Source: Selenomonadales bacterium
GTDB lineage: Bacteria > Bacillota > Negativicutes > RGIG982
Assembly (NCBI GenBank): GCA_017390595.1
Contig: JAFPBC010000068.1
Location: 1-9,157, forward strand
Length of the DNA: 9,157 nt
Direction: 5' to 3'
Shown here piece by piece: positions 1 to 6,190 of the stretch. The notes below the pieces were generated by a model. That model was not told where the DNA came from. It saw only the letters and a list, made by a program, of their open reading frames with translations, and did no database searches. Within the stretch, counting starts at the first letter, position 1. Each line of letters begins with the position of its first letter. A program made the translations under genes and the position numbers.

Positions 1-1
1 G

Positions 2-361
2 CTTATTTCGATGTTCATCACAGCGCAGCTGACGAACCGTGTCGTAACGGGTTTCAATCATAAAAAGACGATCATGATCGTCTCCGAATCGGCACGCGAG
101 ATCGCCGACGAAATTATAGAAGAGCTTGGGCGAGGTGTAACGTTCCTCCATGGAGAGGGCGCGTTCACGGGACAGCCGAGACGAGTTATCTTTGTCGTCG
201 TCAACTTGACGCAGATCGCGCGCATCAAGATGCTGACGGCCAAAGTAGACCCGTATGCATTTATGATCGTGCAGGACGCGTCGGAAGTCATGGGACGCGG
301 ATTTACGCTTCCCAAATCGCCGCCGAGAGTGCATCAGGCAGGAGATGGTGCGGAAAAATGA
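2..361 (+). CDS. YitT family membrane protein, C-terminal part (DUF2179 domain), 5' end outside window
   Basis: The gene enters the window already in frame: codons for Leu-Ile-Ser precede the first Met at 11, and Leu-Ile-Ser-Met-Phe-Ile-Thr looks like the end of a last membrane helix, so Met at 11 is not the start. The remaining roughly 110 residues match the cytoplasmic DUF2179 domain of YitT/YqfU/YpjC-type proteins. The pattern GFN-x-x-K-T-x-x-I-V-S, then 'ELGRGVTFLHGEGAFTG', a beta strand of Val/Ile and 'DPYAFMIVQDASEVMGRGF' is the usual order. Full-length members are about 280-300 residues with five or six membrane helices and this C-terminal domain; the molecular function of the family is not established. 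The tail after the domain (about 17 residues, Pro- and charge-rich) is not conserved in type. The gene ends at TGA 359-361 with no obvious intrinsic terminator behind it. Confidence 0.9.
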   Translation, partial: LISMFITAQLTNRVVTGFNHKKTIMIVSESAREIADEIIEELGRGVTFLHGEGAFTGQPRRVIFVVVNLTQIARIKMLTAKVDPYAFMIVQDASEVMGRGFTLPKSPPRVHQAGDGAEK

Positions 362-456
362 AGAAATGTGCAAAAAAAGCAGGACAAATGGCAGTTGTAG
401 CATAATTTATACAAGATAAAGAGGAATTTGATATCTTGAGGCAGTGAGGCAAACAA

Positions 457-1146
457 ATGAAGATCTTTCAAAATGATTGGGCTCCGCTGTTGGAAGCGGA
501 GATGCAGAAAGACTATTACCAAAAATTGCGTACGATATTGATAAAGGAGTACAAAACGCGGACGATCTATCCCGATATGTACGATATTTTCAATGCGATG
601 CACTACACGCCATATGATAAGGTAAAGGTCGTTATCTTGGGGCAAGACCCATATCACGGTCCGCGTCAAGCGCACGGGCTGAGTTTTTCGGTCTTGCCGG
701 GGGTGGATGCGCCGCCGTCGCTCGTCAATATCTTCAAGGAGCTTGAGAGCGATCTTGGCTGCAGGGTACCGAACCACGGTTGTCTTAAACATTGGGCAGA
801 GCAGGGCGTGCTTCTTCTCAACACAGTCTTGACGGTGCGCGAATATCAAGCGAACTCGCATCAAGGCATCGGTTGGGAGGAGTTCACCGACCATATCATT
901 ACGCTTCTCAATCAGCGTAAGGAGCCGATGGTATTTATCTTGTGGGGCAGACCCGCACAGCGCAAGCAGTCGATGATAACGAATCCCGATCATCTTGTCA
1001 TTACCTCACCGCACCCAAGCCCGCTTTCGGCATATAGGGGCTTTTTCGGCAGTCGGCCGTTCTCGAAGGCGAACGAGTTTTTGGCCAAGCATGGGATGGC
1101 GCCGATCGATTGGCAGTTGCCGATGGAGGAAGAGATATCAAAATAA
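457..1146 (+). CDS. ung: Uracil-DNA glycosylase, family 1
   Basis: A 229-residue protein of normal family length. It excises uracil from DNA (from cytosine deamination or dUMP misincorporation), leaving an abasic site for base-excision repair in the cytoplasm. Both signature motifs are present: the water-activating loop GQDPYHG at residues 62-68 (catalytic Asp64) and the DNA-intercalating loop HPSPLSAYRGFFG at 186-198 (catalytic His186). LLLNTVLTV at 119-127 supplies the uracil-recognition Asn122, and SLVNIFKE at 88-95 is the Pro-rich/Ser loop region. The start is ATG 457, with a modest GAGG (446-449) seven bases upstream. The 95-base gap after the YitT gene contains an A/T-rich stretch (CATAAT at 401-406) that could be a -10 element, but I see no matching -35. 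Only 38 bases separate it from the purine permease gene and no terminator lies between, so the two are probably co-transcribed. Confidence 0.96.
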   Translation: MKIFQNDWAPLLEAEMQKDYYQKLRTILIKEYKTRTIYPDMYDIFNAMHYTPYDKVKVVILGQDPYHGPRQAHGLSFSVLPGVDAPPSLVNIFKELESDLGCRVPNHGCLKHWAEQGVLLLNTVLTVREYQANSHQGIGWEEFTDHIITLLNQRKEPMVFILWGRPAQRKQSMITNPDHLVITSPHPSPLSAYRGFFGSRPFSKANEFLAKHGMAPIDWQLPMEEEISK

Positions 1147-1184
1147 AAGCATCAAAAAAAGAATAAGGAGATGGGGCAAAGTTT

Positions 1185-2495
1185 ATGTTGGAAAAATTGT
1201 TTCATATTAAGGAGCGAGGTTCCAGTGTCCGCACGGAGATGATCGCAGGGCTGACGACATTCGTAACGATCTCATACGTTATTTTTGTTATTCCGAACAT
1301 GCTTTGTGATGCGGGTATGCCTAAAGAGGCTGCGATCGCAGCGACGATGTATGCGACGATCATGGCGACGATCTTGATGGGGCTTGTGGCGAACTATCCT
1401 GTTGCTGTTGCGCCGGGTCTCGGTATCAATGCGTTTTTCGCGTATTATGTTGTAGGCTTCTTGGGACTTCCGTGGCAGACGGCTCTCGGTGCTGTCTTCA
1501 TTTCGGGCATGGTCTTTTTGTTGATGACATTTGGCGGTATCCGACAGGCTATCATACGCGCTGTTCCGCAGAATCTTAAGACGGCGATCGGTGTCGGCAT
1601 CGGCTTTTTCATCGCGTTTATCGGTATGAAAAATGCAGGCATCGTCGTTGACGATCCCGCGACATTCGTGACGCTCGGCAATATCATGCACGGGCCCGCG
1701 ATGCTTGCGACGCTCGGTGTCATTTTGGCAGGTGCCTTGATGGCAAAACGTGTGCAGGGTGCGATGCTGATCAGCATTTTTGTATTGACGGTCGCAGGTA
1801 TGTTTATGGGAATTGTTCCTCAGCCGACAAGCATCAATGATATCGTCAGCTTTGACCTTCCGTCGCTCGGCGGTACGTTCATGGCACTCGATATCGCAGG
1901 CGCGCTTGAATTCGGTCTGTTCTCGATCATCTTTACGTTCACGATCGTTGAACTGTTCGACAATATGGGTACGCTCATCGGTCTGACGCGTAAAGCGAAA
2001 TTGATGGATGAAAAAGGCGAAGTACAAGATCTTGACCGCGCACTTACGGCTGATGCTGTCGGTGCGGTAGCAGGTTCTGTAATGGGTACGACGACCGTTA
2101 CGGCATATATCGAAAGTGCGACAGGTATCGCGGAAGGCGGTAAGACAGGCTTGACGGCATTCGTCGTAGCAGGCTTGTTTGCGGTAGCACTTTTCTTCGC
2201 GCCGCTTGTCGGTCTTGTGCCTGCGTACGCAACGGCACCTGCACTCATTCTTGTCGGTGCGCTCATGATCATGGAAGTACGCGGGATCGACTTTGACGAT
2301 CTGACAGAAGGTATCCCCGCGTTCTTGACGATCGTTATGATGCCGCTTACGTTCAGTATCGCGAACGGTTTCGCGTTCGGTTTCATCAGCTATGCGTTCC
2401 TCAAATTGATCGCGGGACGCGCAAAAGAAGTTCATTACATCGTATGGTTGGTGGCGTTCGCGTTCATTGCGAACTTCTTCATGCGTATGCAGTAA
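1185..2495 (+). CDS. NCS2/AzgA-family purine base permease (adenine/guanine/hypoxanthine)
   Basis: A 436-residue polytopic inner-membrane transporter that would import purine bases by proton symport. The AzgA/PbuG/PbuO branch of NCS2 is recognised by the N-terminal 'R-x-E-x-x-A-G-x-T-T-F-x-T-x-x-Y' (residues 16-31), the Ala/Gly-rich first repeat 'VAPGLGINAFFAY' (75-87), the TM8-region 'VELFDNMGTLIG' (255-266) with the acidic residue expected in the binding site, and 'GTTTVTAYIESATGIAEGGKTGLTA' (301-325) in the TM10 region. Length is typical (430-480 residues). Which base is preferred cannot be told from sequence, so I give no symbol. The start at ATG 1185 is preceded by AAGGAG (1165-1170), which is 14 bases away; GGGG (1173-1176) is better spaced and may be the true Shine-Dalgarno. 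No purine riboswitch fits into the 38 bases before it. It sits between ung and a small membrane protein in one probable operon, a mix that need not be functional. Confidence 0.93.
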   Translation: MLEKLFHIKERGSSVRTEMIAGLTTFVTISYVIFVIPNMLCDAGMPKEAAIAATMYATIMATILMGLVANYPVAVAPGLGINAFFAYYVVGFLGLPWQTALGAVFISGMVFLLMTFGGIRQAIIRAVPQNLKTAIGVGIGFFIAFIGMKNAGIVVDDPATFVTLGNIMHGPAMLATLGVILAGALMAKRVQGAMLISIFVLTVAGMFMGIVPQPTSINDIVSFDLPSLGGTFMALDIAGALEFGLFSIIFTFTIVELFDNMGTLIGLTRKAKLMDEKGEVQDLDRALTADAVGAVAGSVMGTTTVTAYIESATGIAEGGKTGLTAFVVAGLFAVALFFAPLVGLVPAYATAPALILVGALMIMEVRGIDFDDLTEGIPAFLTIVMMPLTFSIANGFAFGFISYAFLKLIAGRAKEVHYIVWLVAFAFIANFFMRMQ

Positions 2496-2521
2496 GGGAA
2501 AGAAATTCGGAGGAATCAAAC

Positions 2522-2770
2522 GTGGCAAAAAAGAAAAATAAAAACCAAGAGCAGACTTCTGTTTCGAAGAAGAACGGTCAAAGCAGTCAGAAGATGATGG
2601 ATAAGAAGTTCTTCACGATCAGCGATATTCTCTTCTTGTGCATCATTATCTATCATGTATGCACGCGTGAATGGCCGGTAGGCGGTCAGCTTCAGAAGAT
2701 CATGGACGTCTGCTTGGGCTTTGCGTTCGTATCGCTTATTATCAAGTGGTACGCTCTCTTGAAAAAATAA
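2522..2770 (+). CDS. Small two-helix membrane protein, 82 residues, unknown function
   Basis: Not recognised. I take GTG 2522 as the start because GGAGG (2509-2513) lies eight bases upstream. An in-frame ATG further up (2444) is inside the permease gene and has no ribosome binding site. The protein begins with about 29 hydrophilic residues, very rich in Lys, Asn, Gln and Ser (MAKKKNKNQEQ...). Two hydrophobic segments follow, at about residues 32-48 (ISDILFLCIIIYHVC) and 62-79 (DVCLGFAFVSLIIKWYALL), joined by a short loop TREWPVGGQLQK, and the protein ends in Lys-Lys. The positive-inside rule predicts a hairpin with both ends in the cytoplasm. It starts 26 bases after the permease stop and is followed directly by a terminator, so it is the last gene of the ung-permease operon. 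It might assist the permease, but that is only inference from position. Confidence 0.8.
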   Translation: MAKKKNKNQEQTSVSKKNGQSSQKMMDKKFFTISDILFLCIIIYHVCTREWPVGGQLQKIMDVCLGFAFVSLIIKWYALLKK

Positions 2771-2781
2771 TAGTTGTGTTG

Positions 2782-2815
2782 AAAGCAGCGTGCCTTGTGT
2801 CGGCGCGCTGTTTTC
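2782..2815 (+). terminator. Intrinsic terminator after the ung/permease operon
   Basis: Nine-base stem CAGCGTGCC (2786-2794) with GGCGCGCTG (2802-2810), one G-U wobble, seven-base loop (2795-2801), followed by TTTT (2811-2814). An AAA run at 2782-2784 on the 5' side can pair with the T run, so it may act in both directions. It begins 11 bases after the stop of the 82-residue protein gene and separates that operon from the PRC/MgtE-N gene. Confidence 0.75.
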
Positions 2816-2861
2816 ACGTTTGGGCTTCCTTTGGAATACGATGCGGTAAGGAGGGAGCGGG

Positions 2862-3659
2862 ATGTTTTTGCGAGAGGTGTTTTTCAGTCAGCTATACCAT
2901 CGAAAGGTGGAAGATGTGACAGGCAGACGGATAGGTCTTTTGCGAGATGTCGTCGTTTCTCTCGGCGGTGTGTATCCGACGGTCGTCGGACTCGGTGTCG
3001 GTGCGGGATCGTATATCCCTATCGAGAACGTCGCGGGCGGTATGGCGAGCGATGTATTCTGCGTGACGGCTGATGTGCGAAAAGAGCTTGCCGCGGGCGA
3101 GTATGAGGCGGCAAAGCTATTGCTGGATAAACAGGTGCTCGACTGTGCGGGCAGGCGCGTGTATCGGGTGAATGATATCGTGTTCGTATCGTACGGCAGA
3201 GAAGATGCGGAAGAGCGCTCTTGTTTCGCAGGTGTTGAGGTCGGCATCGGCGGTATCTGTCGTCGTGTGGGATTGTCGTATCTTGCGGGTCTGATGAAAG
3301 AGCGGCTCATCGGATACCATCGGCTTGCGATAGCAGATGAGGGCGATGTTCCGTTTTGTTTGAAATTGCGCTCGGAGCGATTGGGTGATGTGTCGGCAGA
3401 TGATATCGGTGCGATCTGCAGGCAGTACGGACCGCAAAAAAGCAGAGCGTTTCTCAGAAAATTGCCTTGTGCGACGGTTTGCCATGTGTTGATGCGGATG
3501 CCAAAGGAGGAGCGCATGGGGATATTAGTCTCATTCGAGGAGGAAGAGCTGTTTCTCTTTCTACGTTCGATGTCGCGTGTTCAGAGAGACGCGGTGTGCA
3601 GGTCATTGCCGCGGTTTTGTCGGTATCGGCATGATGTGAAAGATGAGCGTGTACCATGA
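2862..3659 (+). CDS. PRC-barrel plus MgtE N-domain-like cytosolic protein, probable regulator of the adjacent Mg2+ transporter
   Basis: A 265-residue soluble protein with no membrane helix. Residues about 9-65 form a PRC-barrel-like segment (YHRKVEDVTGRRIGLLRDVVV, then IPIENV). A second one spans about 85-140 (LLLDKQVLDCAGRRVYRVNDIVFVS, then GVEVGIGGICRRVGL). Residues about 175-255 are a helical repeat region like the intracellular N domain of MgtE (SADDIGAICRQYGPQKSRAFLRKLPCATVCHVLMRMPKEERMGILVSF). In MgtE the N and CBS domains sense cytosolic Mg2+ and close the channel. Here the protein stops where two CBS domains would often follow, leaving only about 10 residues after the N-like region. 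The start at ATG 2862 has AAGGAGG (2848-2854) seven bases upstream. Its TGA overlaps the ATG of the Nramp-like gene (ATGA 3656-3659), so the two are translationally coupled, which supports a regulatory subunit role. The role is inferred from domains and context. Confidence 0.8.
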   Translation: MFLREVFFSQLYHRKVEDVTGRRIGLLRDVVVSLGGVYPTVVGLGVGAGSYIPIENVAGGMASDVFCVTADVRKELAAGEYEAAKLLLDKQVLDCAGRRVYRVNDIVFVSYGREDAEERSCFAGVEVGIGGICRRVGLSYLAGLMKERLIGYHRLAIADEGDVPFCLKLRSERLGDVSADDIGAICRQYGPQKSRAFLRKLPCATVCHVLMRMPKEERMGILVSFEEEELFLFLRSMSRVQRDAVCRSLPRFCRYRHDVKDERVP

Positions 3660-4870
3660 AGATGCGTGCGCGGTGTATATTGCTGATGGCGGTGATGGGG
3701 CCGGGACTCTTGACGGCGATGGCAGACAATGACGCGGGCGGTATCGCGATGTATATGCAGGCGGGCGGTGAATACGGATACGTGATGGCGGTCGTCGTGC
3801 TGATCAGTATCATTTGCTTGGCTGTCTGTCAAGAGCTGTCGGCACGAACGGGCGTTGCGAGCGGGCAGGGATTGGCGTCGCTCATTCGCGAACGATACGG
3901 TGTCGGGTGGAGCCTTTTTGTCATCGGGATATTGCTCGTGGCCAATGTCGGTACGACGGTCGCGGAGTTTGCGGGCATTGCCGTGATCGGCAGGCTTATT
4001 GGTCTCCCGGTGTGGCTGTCGGTCGGTTGTGCGGGCATCGTGCTGATGGGGATGGCTGTATGGTGTTGTTATCGCCGTATCGAGCGGATATTGCTCTTTT
4101 TATGCTTGTCATTCGGTTCGTATCTTATCGCGGGATATCATGCTGTGCCGTCAGGGGAAGATATCGTCGGAAGTTGTCTGCAAGCAGAGTTGACGGTTCC
4201 TTTTTGGCTGATGGCGATCGGTGTCATCGGTACGACTGTGACGCCTTGGGGGCAGTTTTATCTGCAATCGTCTGTCGTTGATAAAGGCATCGGCAGGGCG
4301 GAGTATCCGTATGTGCGGGCGGACGTACTCCTGGGCAGTTGCTTGACGGGTATCATCGCACTTGCCATCGTCTGCATCGGAGCAGATGCGTTTTGGCGAG
4401 TGGGAGCATCGTATACATCGCTCGCACAGTCGATAGACGCGCTTCGTCCGATCTTTGATGAGCGAGCGGAAATACTCTTCGGTGTCGGATTGTTCGGTGC
4501 TTCGTTTTTGGCGGCTTTTATTCTGCCGCTCGCGACGGCTTACGCGGTGTGCGAAGCATTCGGCCTGGAGTATGGGCTCGACCGCTCGCTCGGTGAAGCT
4601 CCGTTTTTTTTCGGAACATACGGCTTCGTGCTGATCAGCGGGATGGTCGGCGCGCTTTGTATGGCAGACTCGCTGTTTTTCGTCATCCTTGCGGCTCAGG
4701 TAGCCAACGGTATCCTGCTCTTGCCGATACTCTGTTTTATGGTCATGTTGGCAAGGGACGGAGATGTCATGGGCGCATACCAAAACAGCCACGCTCAAGA
4801 CAGTGCCACGCTCTTTGTCTTGATGCTGCTTAGCATAACGCAAGCGGGACTACTGCTTGCGCTCTTCTGA
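3656..4870 (+). CDS. Nramp-superfamily divalent metal transporter, NRMT-like (probable Mg2+ importer)
   Basis: A 404-residue membrane protein with about 11 predicted helices and the Nramp (SLC11) fold. In canonical MntH/Nramp proteins the metal is held by a DPGN motif in TM1 and a MPH motif in TM6. Here the TM1 motif is DNDAGG (24-29): Asp26 is kept but the metal-ligand Asn is replaced by Gly29. The TM6 motif is TTVTPW (193-198): the Met position is Thr196 and the His position is Trp198. Loss of the sulfur ligand and of the Asn is the hallmark of the NRMT clade, described as magnesium transporters in Clostridium acetobutylicum and Eggerthella lenta. I therefore prefer Mg2+ over Mn2+/Fe2+ as substrate, and the coupled upstream MgtE-N-like gene agrees with that. 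Later landmarks include 'QFYLQSSVVDKG' (200-211) after TM6 and 'LPLATAYAVCEAFG' (290-303). The ATG overlaps the upstream stop. Its 3' end overlaps the minus-strand gene by 21 bases. Confidence 0.88.
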   Translation: MKMRARCILLMAVMGPGLLTAMADNDAGGIAMYMQAGGEYGYVMAVVVLISIICLAVCQELSARTGVASGQGLASLIRERYGVGWSLFVIGILLVANVGTTVAEFAGIAVIGRLIGLPVWLSVGCAGIVLMGMAVWCCYRRIERILLFLCLSFGSYLIAGYHAVPSGEDIVGSCLQAELTVPFWLMAIGVIGTTVTPWGQFYLQSSVVDKGIGRAEYPYVRADVLLGSCLTGIIALAIVCIGADAFWRVGASYTSLAQSIDALRPIFDERAEILFGVGLFGASFLAAFILPLATAYAVCEAFGLEYGLDRSLGEAPFFFGTYGFVLISGMVGALCMADSLFFVILAAQVANGILLLPILCFMVMLARDGDVMGAYQNSHAQDSATLFVLMLLSITQAGLLLALF

Positions 4871-5215
4871 CGGCGAAAATACTTCCGTCACGTGCCAGAC
4901 TTCGGTCGGGTGGTGCGCGAGATAGAAGAGGCGCGAGGAGCTGTCACTTTCATGATGCTTGACGGAAACGACAGCATTGCGGGCCGACTGATCGACGAGG
5001 CTTACGATGTCGCTCGGCTTGATGCCCCATCTGTCACCGTGATATTCGAGAAAATATGTGGGACTCGTCATCAGATACGCATCCGAATCGCGCTCGGCTT
5101 CGGCCTTTCCGTTTGCTTTTGTATGCGGTGTGCGCGCCATACCTGCCGAAGGCTCGTCGGTACGCGTCATATCGAGAGAACCTTCGTAGCCACCGGAGAA
5201 GTTTTGCTGTTTCAT
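4850..5215 (-). CDS. Hypothetical protein, 121 residues, unrecognised
   Basis: Not recognised. Coding is supported by a strong AAAGGAG (5224-5230 on the minus strand) eight bases before ATG 5215 and by codon use like that of the neighbours. A GTG at 5224 overlaps the Shine-Dalgarno and is unlikely to be the start. Residues 1-50 are hydrophilic and probably disordered (Gly, Ser, Thr, Asp, Lys, Ala rich). Residues 51-113 look folded: TYFLEYHGDRWGIKPSDIVSLVDQ, then 'RNAVVSVKHHES', then 'SRLFYLAHHPTEVWHVTEVFS'. The alternation suggests a small alpha/beta domain. It has no signal peptide or membrane segment and is rich in His and Tyr. It is the only minus-strand gene in the window; its 3' end overlaps the transporter's last seven codons, tail to tail, and it diverges from thiM. 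The opposing plus-strand frame over the same bases has no ribosome binding site and a composition unlike a real protein. Confidence 0.72.
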   Translation of the reverse strand: MKQQNFSGGYEGSLDMTRTDEPSAGMARTPHTKANGKAEAERDSDAYLMTSPTYFLEYHGDRWGIKPSDIVSLVDQSARNAVVSVKHHESDSSSRLFYLAHHPTEVWHVTEVFSPSEERKQ

Positions 5216-5265
5216 CGCGATCACTCCTTTTCGTTTTGCTTAGTGTGCGCGAATGCGGGCGGATT

Positions 5266-5278
5266 ATTTACGGTAAAT
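5266..5278. promoter_or_regulatory. Candidate operator: inverted repeat ATTTAC-G-GTAAAT in the divergent intergenic region
   Basis: A perfect six-base inverted repeat with a one-base centre, between the minus-strand hypothetical gene and thiM. On the plus strand it is followed directly by TTGACT (5279-5284), which resembles a -35 hexamer, but no good -10 lies 16-18 bases further on. On the minus strand it overlaps a weak TTGCTT / GTAAAT promoter-like pair. The location suits a repressor that controls one or both divergent units. I cannot name a regulator from the sequence, and a chance palindrome of this length is possible. Confidence 0.3.
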
Positions 5279-5305
5279 TTGACTAGCGAAGCAAAAAAGG
5301 ATTTG

Positions 5306-5344
5306 GCATATCTGCGGAGAATATAAAAAAGATATGCAATTTTT
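5306..5344 (+). terminator. Stem-loop with T run just upstream of thiM (leader terminator or operator)
   Basis: A perfect eight-base inverted repeat, GCATATCT (5306-5313) and AGATATGC (5330-5337), with a 16-base loop containing TATAAA (5322-5327), followed by AATTTTT (5338-5344). It sits 12 bases before the thiM Shine-Dalgarno. As RNA it resembles a weak, A/U-rich intrinsic terminator. As DNA it brackets a possible -10 (TATAAA) and could instead be a repressor site. Either reading would put it in control of thiM. The stem is only 8 bp with three G-C pairs, so termination strength is uncertain. Confidence 0.35.
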
Positions 5345-5368
5345 AGATTGCTTGGTAGGAGTAATAGT

Positions 5369-6190
5369 ATGAATATCAAACAAGAAGTCAACTTAATTTT
5401 GTCGGAGATCCGTCGCAGTCGTCCGCTCGTTCATCATTTGACGAATGCCGTCACGATCAACGATTGCGCGAATATGACGCTGGCTGTCGGTGCATCGCCT
5501 GTCATGAGCACACATCGCGACGAAGTGGCAGAAGTCGTACGCGCATCACGTGCGCTGGTGCTCAATATCGGCATGATCAGCGACCCCATCGAAGAAGCCA
5601 TGCACATCGCAGGGACTGAAGCGAAAAAAGCGGGCGTGCCCATCGTGCTCGACCCTGTCGGCGCAGGTGCTACGCGTCATCGCTGCGACGTTGCGCAAAA
5701 GCTCATCACAAGCGTTCATCCGACCGTCATTCGCGGCAACATATCCGAGATGCGTGCGCTCCTCGGAGAAACATCTCACGCGTGCGGTGTCGACGCATCG
5801 GGTACAGAAGATGACGCGCTCGGCGTAGCTGTGCGTGTCGCGCAAGCCTTCGGCTGTGTCGTAGCATTGACGGGTGCGCGCGACATCATCACCGACGGCA
5901 AACAATATTATTGTCTGCAAAACGGACACACGATGCTCACCCGCGTCACGGGAACAGGTTGTATGACCAACTCGCTCATCGCCTCTGCTCTCGCCGTAAC
6001 GAACAACGCGCTCGCGGCGGCAGTCGCAGGTGTGCTCATCATGGGACTTGCGGGCGAAGTCGCGCACAAGTCGCTCTTCGGCAGTGCCGCGGTCGGAGCA
6101 TTCCGCGTAAAATTATTCGATGCCGTATTCGCGCTGTCGAGTATCGAGATCGAACAATATGCCAAAATAGAACAGGGAGAAACATTATGA
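5369..6190 (+). CDS. thiM: Hydroxyethylthiazole kinase
   Basis: A 273-residue cytoplasmic kinase of standard length. It phosphorylates 4-methyl-5-(2-hydroxyethyl)thiazole with ATP, producing the thiazole phosphate that ThiE joins to the pyrimidine in thiamine salvage. Family landmarks are all present: the N-terminal 'HHLTNAVTINDCANMTLAVGASPVMS' region (22-47), 'VLDPVGAGATRHR' (93-105), 'IRGNISEMRALLG' (121-133) with Arg122, 'LTGARDIITDG' (168-177), and the anion-hole loop 'GTGCMTNSLIA' (195-205) with the catalytic-type Cys198. The start is ATG 5369, with AGGAG (5357-5361) seven bases upstream; an in-frame TTG at 5348 has no such site. Its TGA overlaps the thiW ATG (ATGA 6187-6190), which gives translational coupling. 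No TPP riboswitch is visible upstream. It is the first gene of a five-gene run ending at 8273. Confidence 0.97.
   Translation: MNIKQEVNLILSEIRRSRPLVHHLTNAVTINDCANMTLAVGASPVMSTHRDEVAEVVRASRALVLNIGMISDPIEEAMHIAGTEAKKAGVPIVLDPVGAGATRHRCDVAQKLITSVHPTVIRGNISEMRALLGETSHACGVDASGTEDDALGVAVRVAQAFGCVVALTGARDIITDGKQYYCLQNGHTMLTRVTGTGCMTNSLIASALAVTNNALAAAVAGVLIMGLAGEVAHKSLFGSAAVGAFRVKLFDAVFALSSIEIEQYAKIEQGETL

Noticed and set aside
1147..1184. Purine riboswitch before the AzgA-type permease
   Set aside because: Only 38 bases separate it from ung, too short for the aptamer, and no characteristic loop sequences are present.
1272..2528. Long minus-strand open frame of 418 codons opposite the purine permease
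   Set aside because: Its Arg/His/Cys/Asp-heavy composition is typical of an antisense shadow of a membrane-protein gene, and the plus strand is clearly the AzgA-type permease.
2813..2842. Promoter-like pair TTCACG / TACGAT (18-base spacer) before the PRC/MgtE-N gene
   Set aside because: Each hexamer matches the consensus at only four positions, and the implied transcript would begin at or inside the Shine-Dalgarno (2848-2854). The real promoter is not evident.
4868..4890. Inverted repeat TGACGG...CCGTCA as a terminator of the Nramp-like gene
   Set aside because: There is no T run after it on either strand, and it lies within the coding sequence of the minus-strand gene; it may be chance.
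4892..5326. Plus-strand open frame opposite the 121-residue minus-strand gene
   Set aside because: It begins at a GTG with no ribosome binding site, becomes Cys/Arg-rich low-quality sequence in its second half, and overlaps a minus-strand frame that has a strong Shine-Dalgarno and native codon use.
5314..5344. Possible XerCD dif site near the composition flip, because AGAATATA and TATGCAA resemble parts of the B. subtilis dif
   Set aside because: The two parts are seven bases apart instead of three in that alignment, and the 28-base two-arm structure with a fixed centre is not met.
5216..5368. TPP riboswitch expected before thiM
   Set aside because: Neither conserved block of the THI element is present in the plus-strand sequence of this interval.
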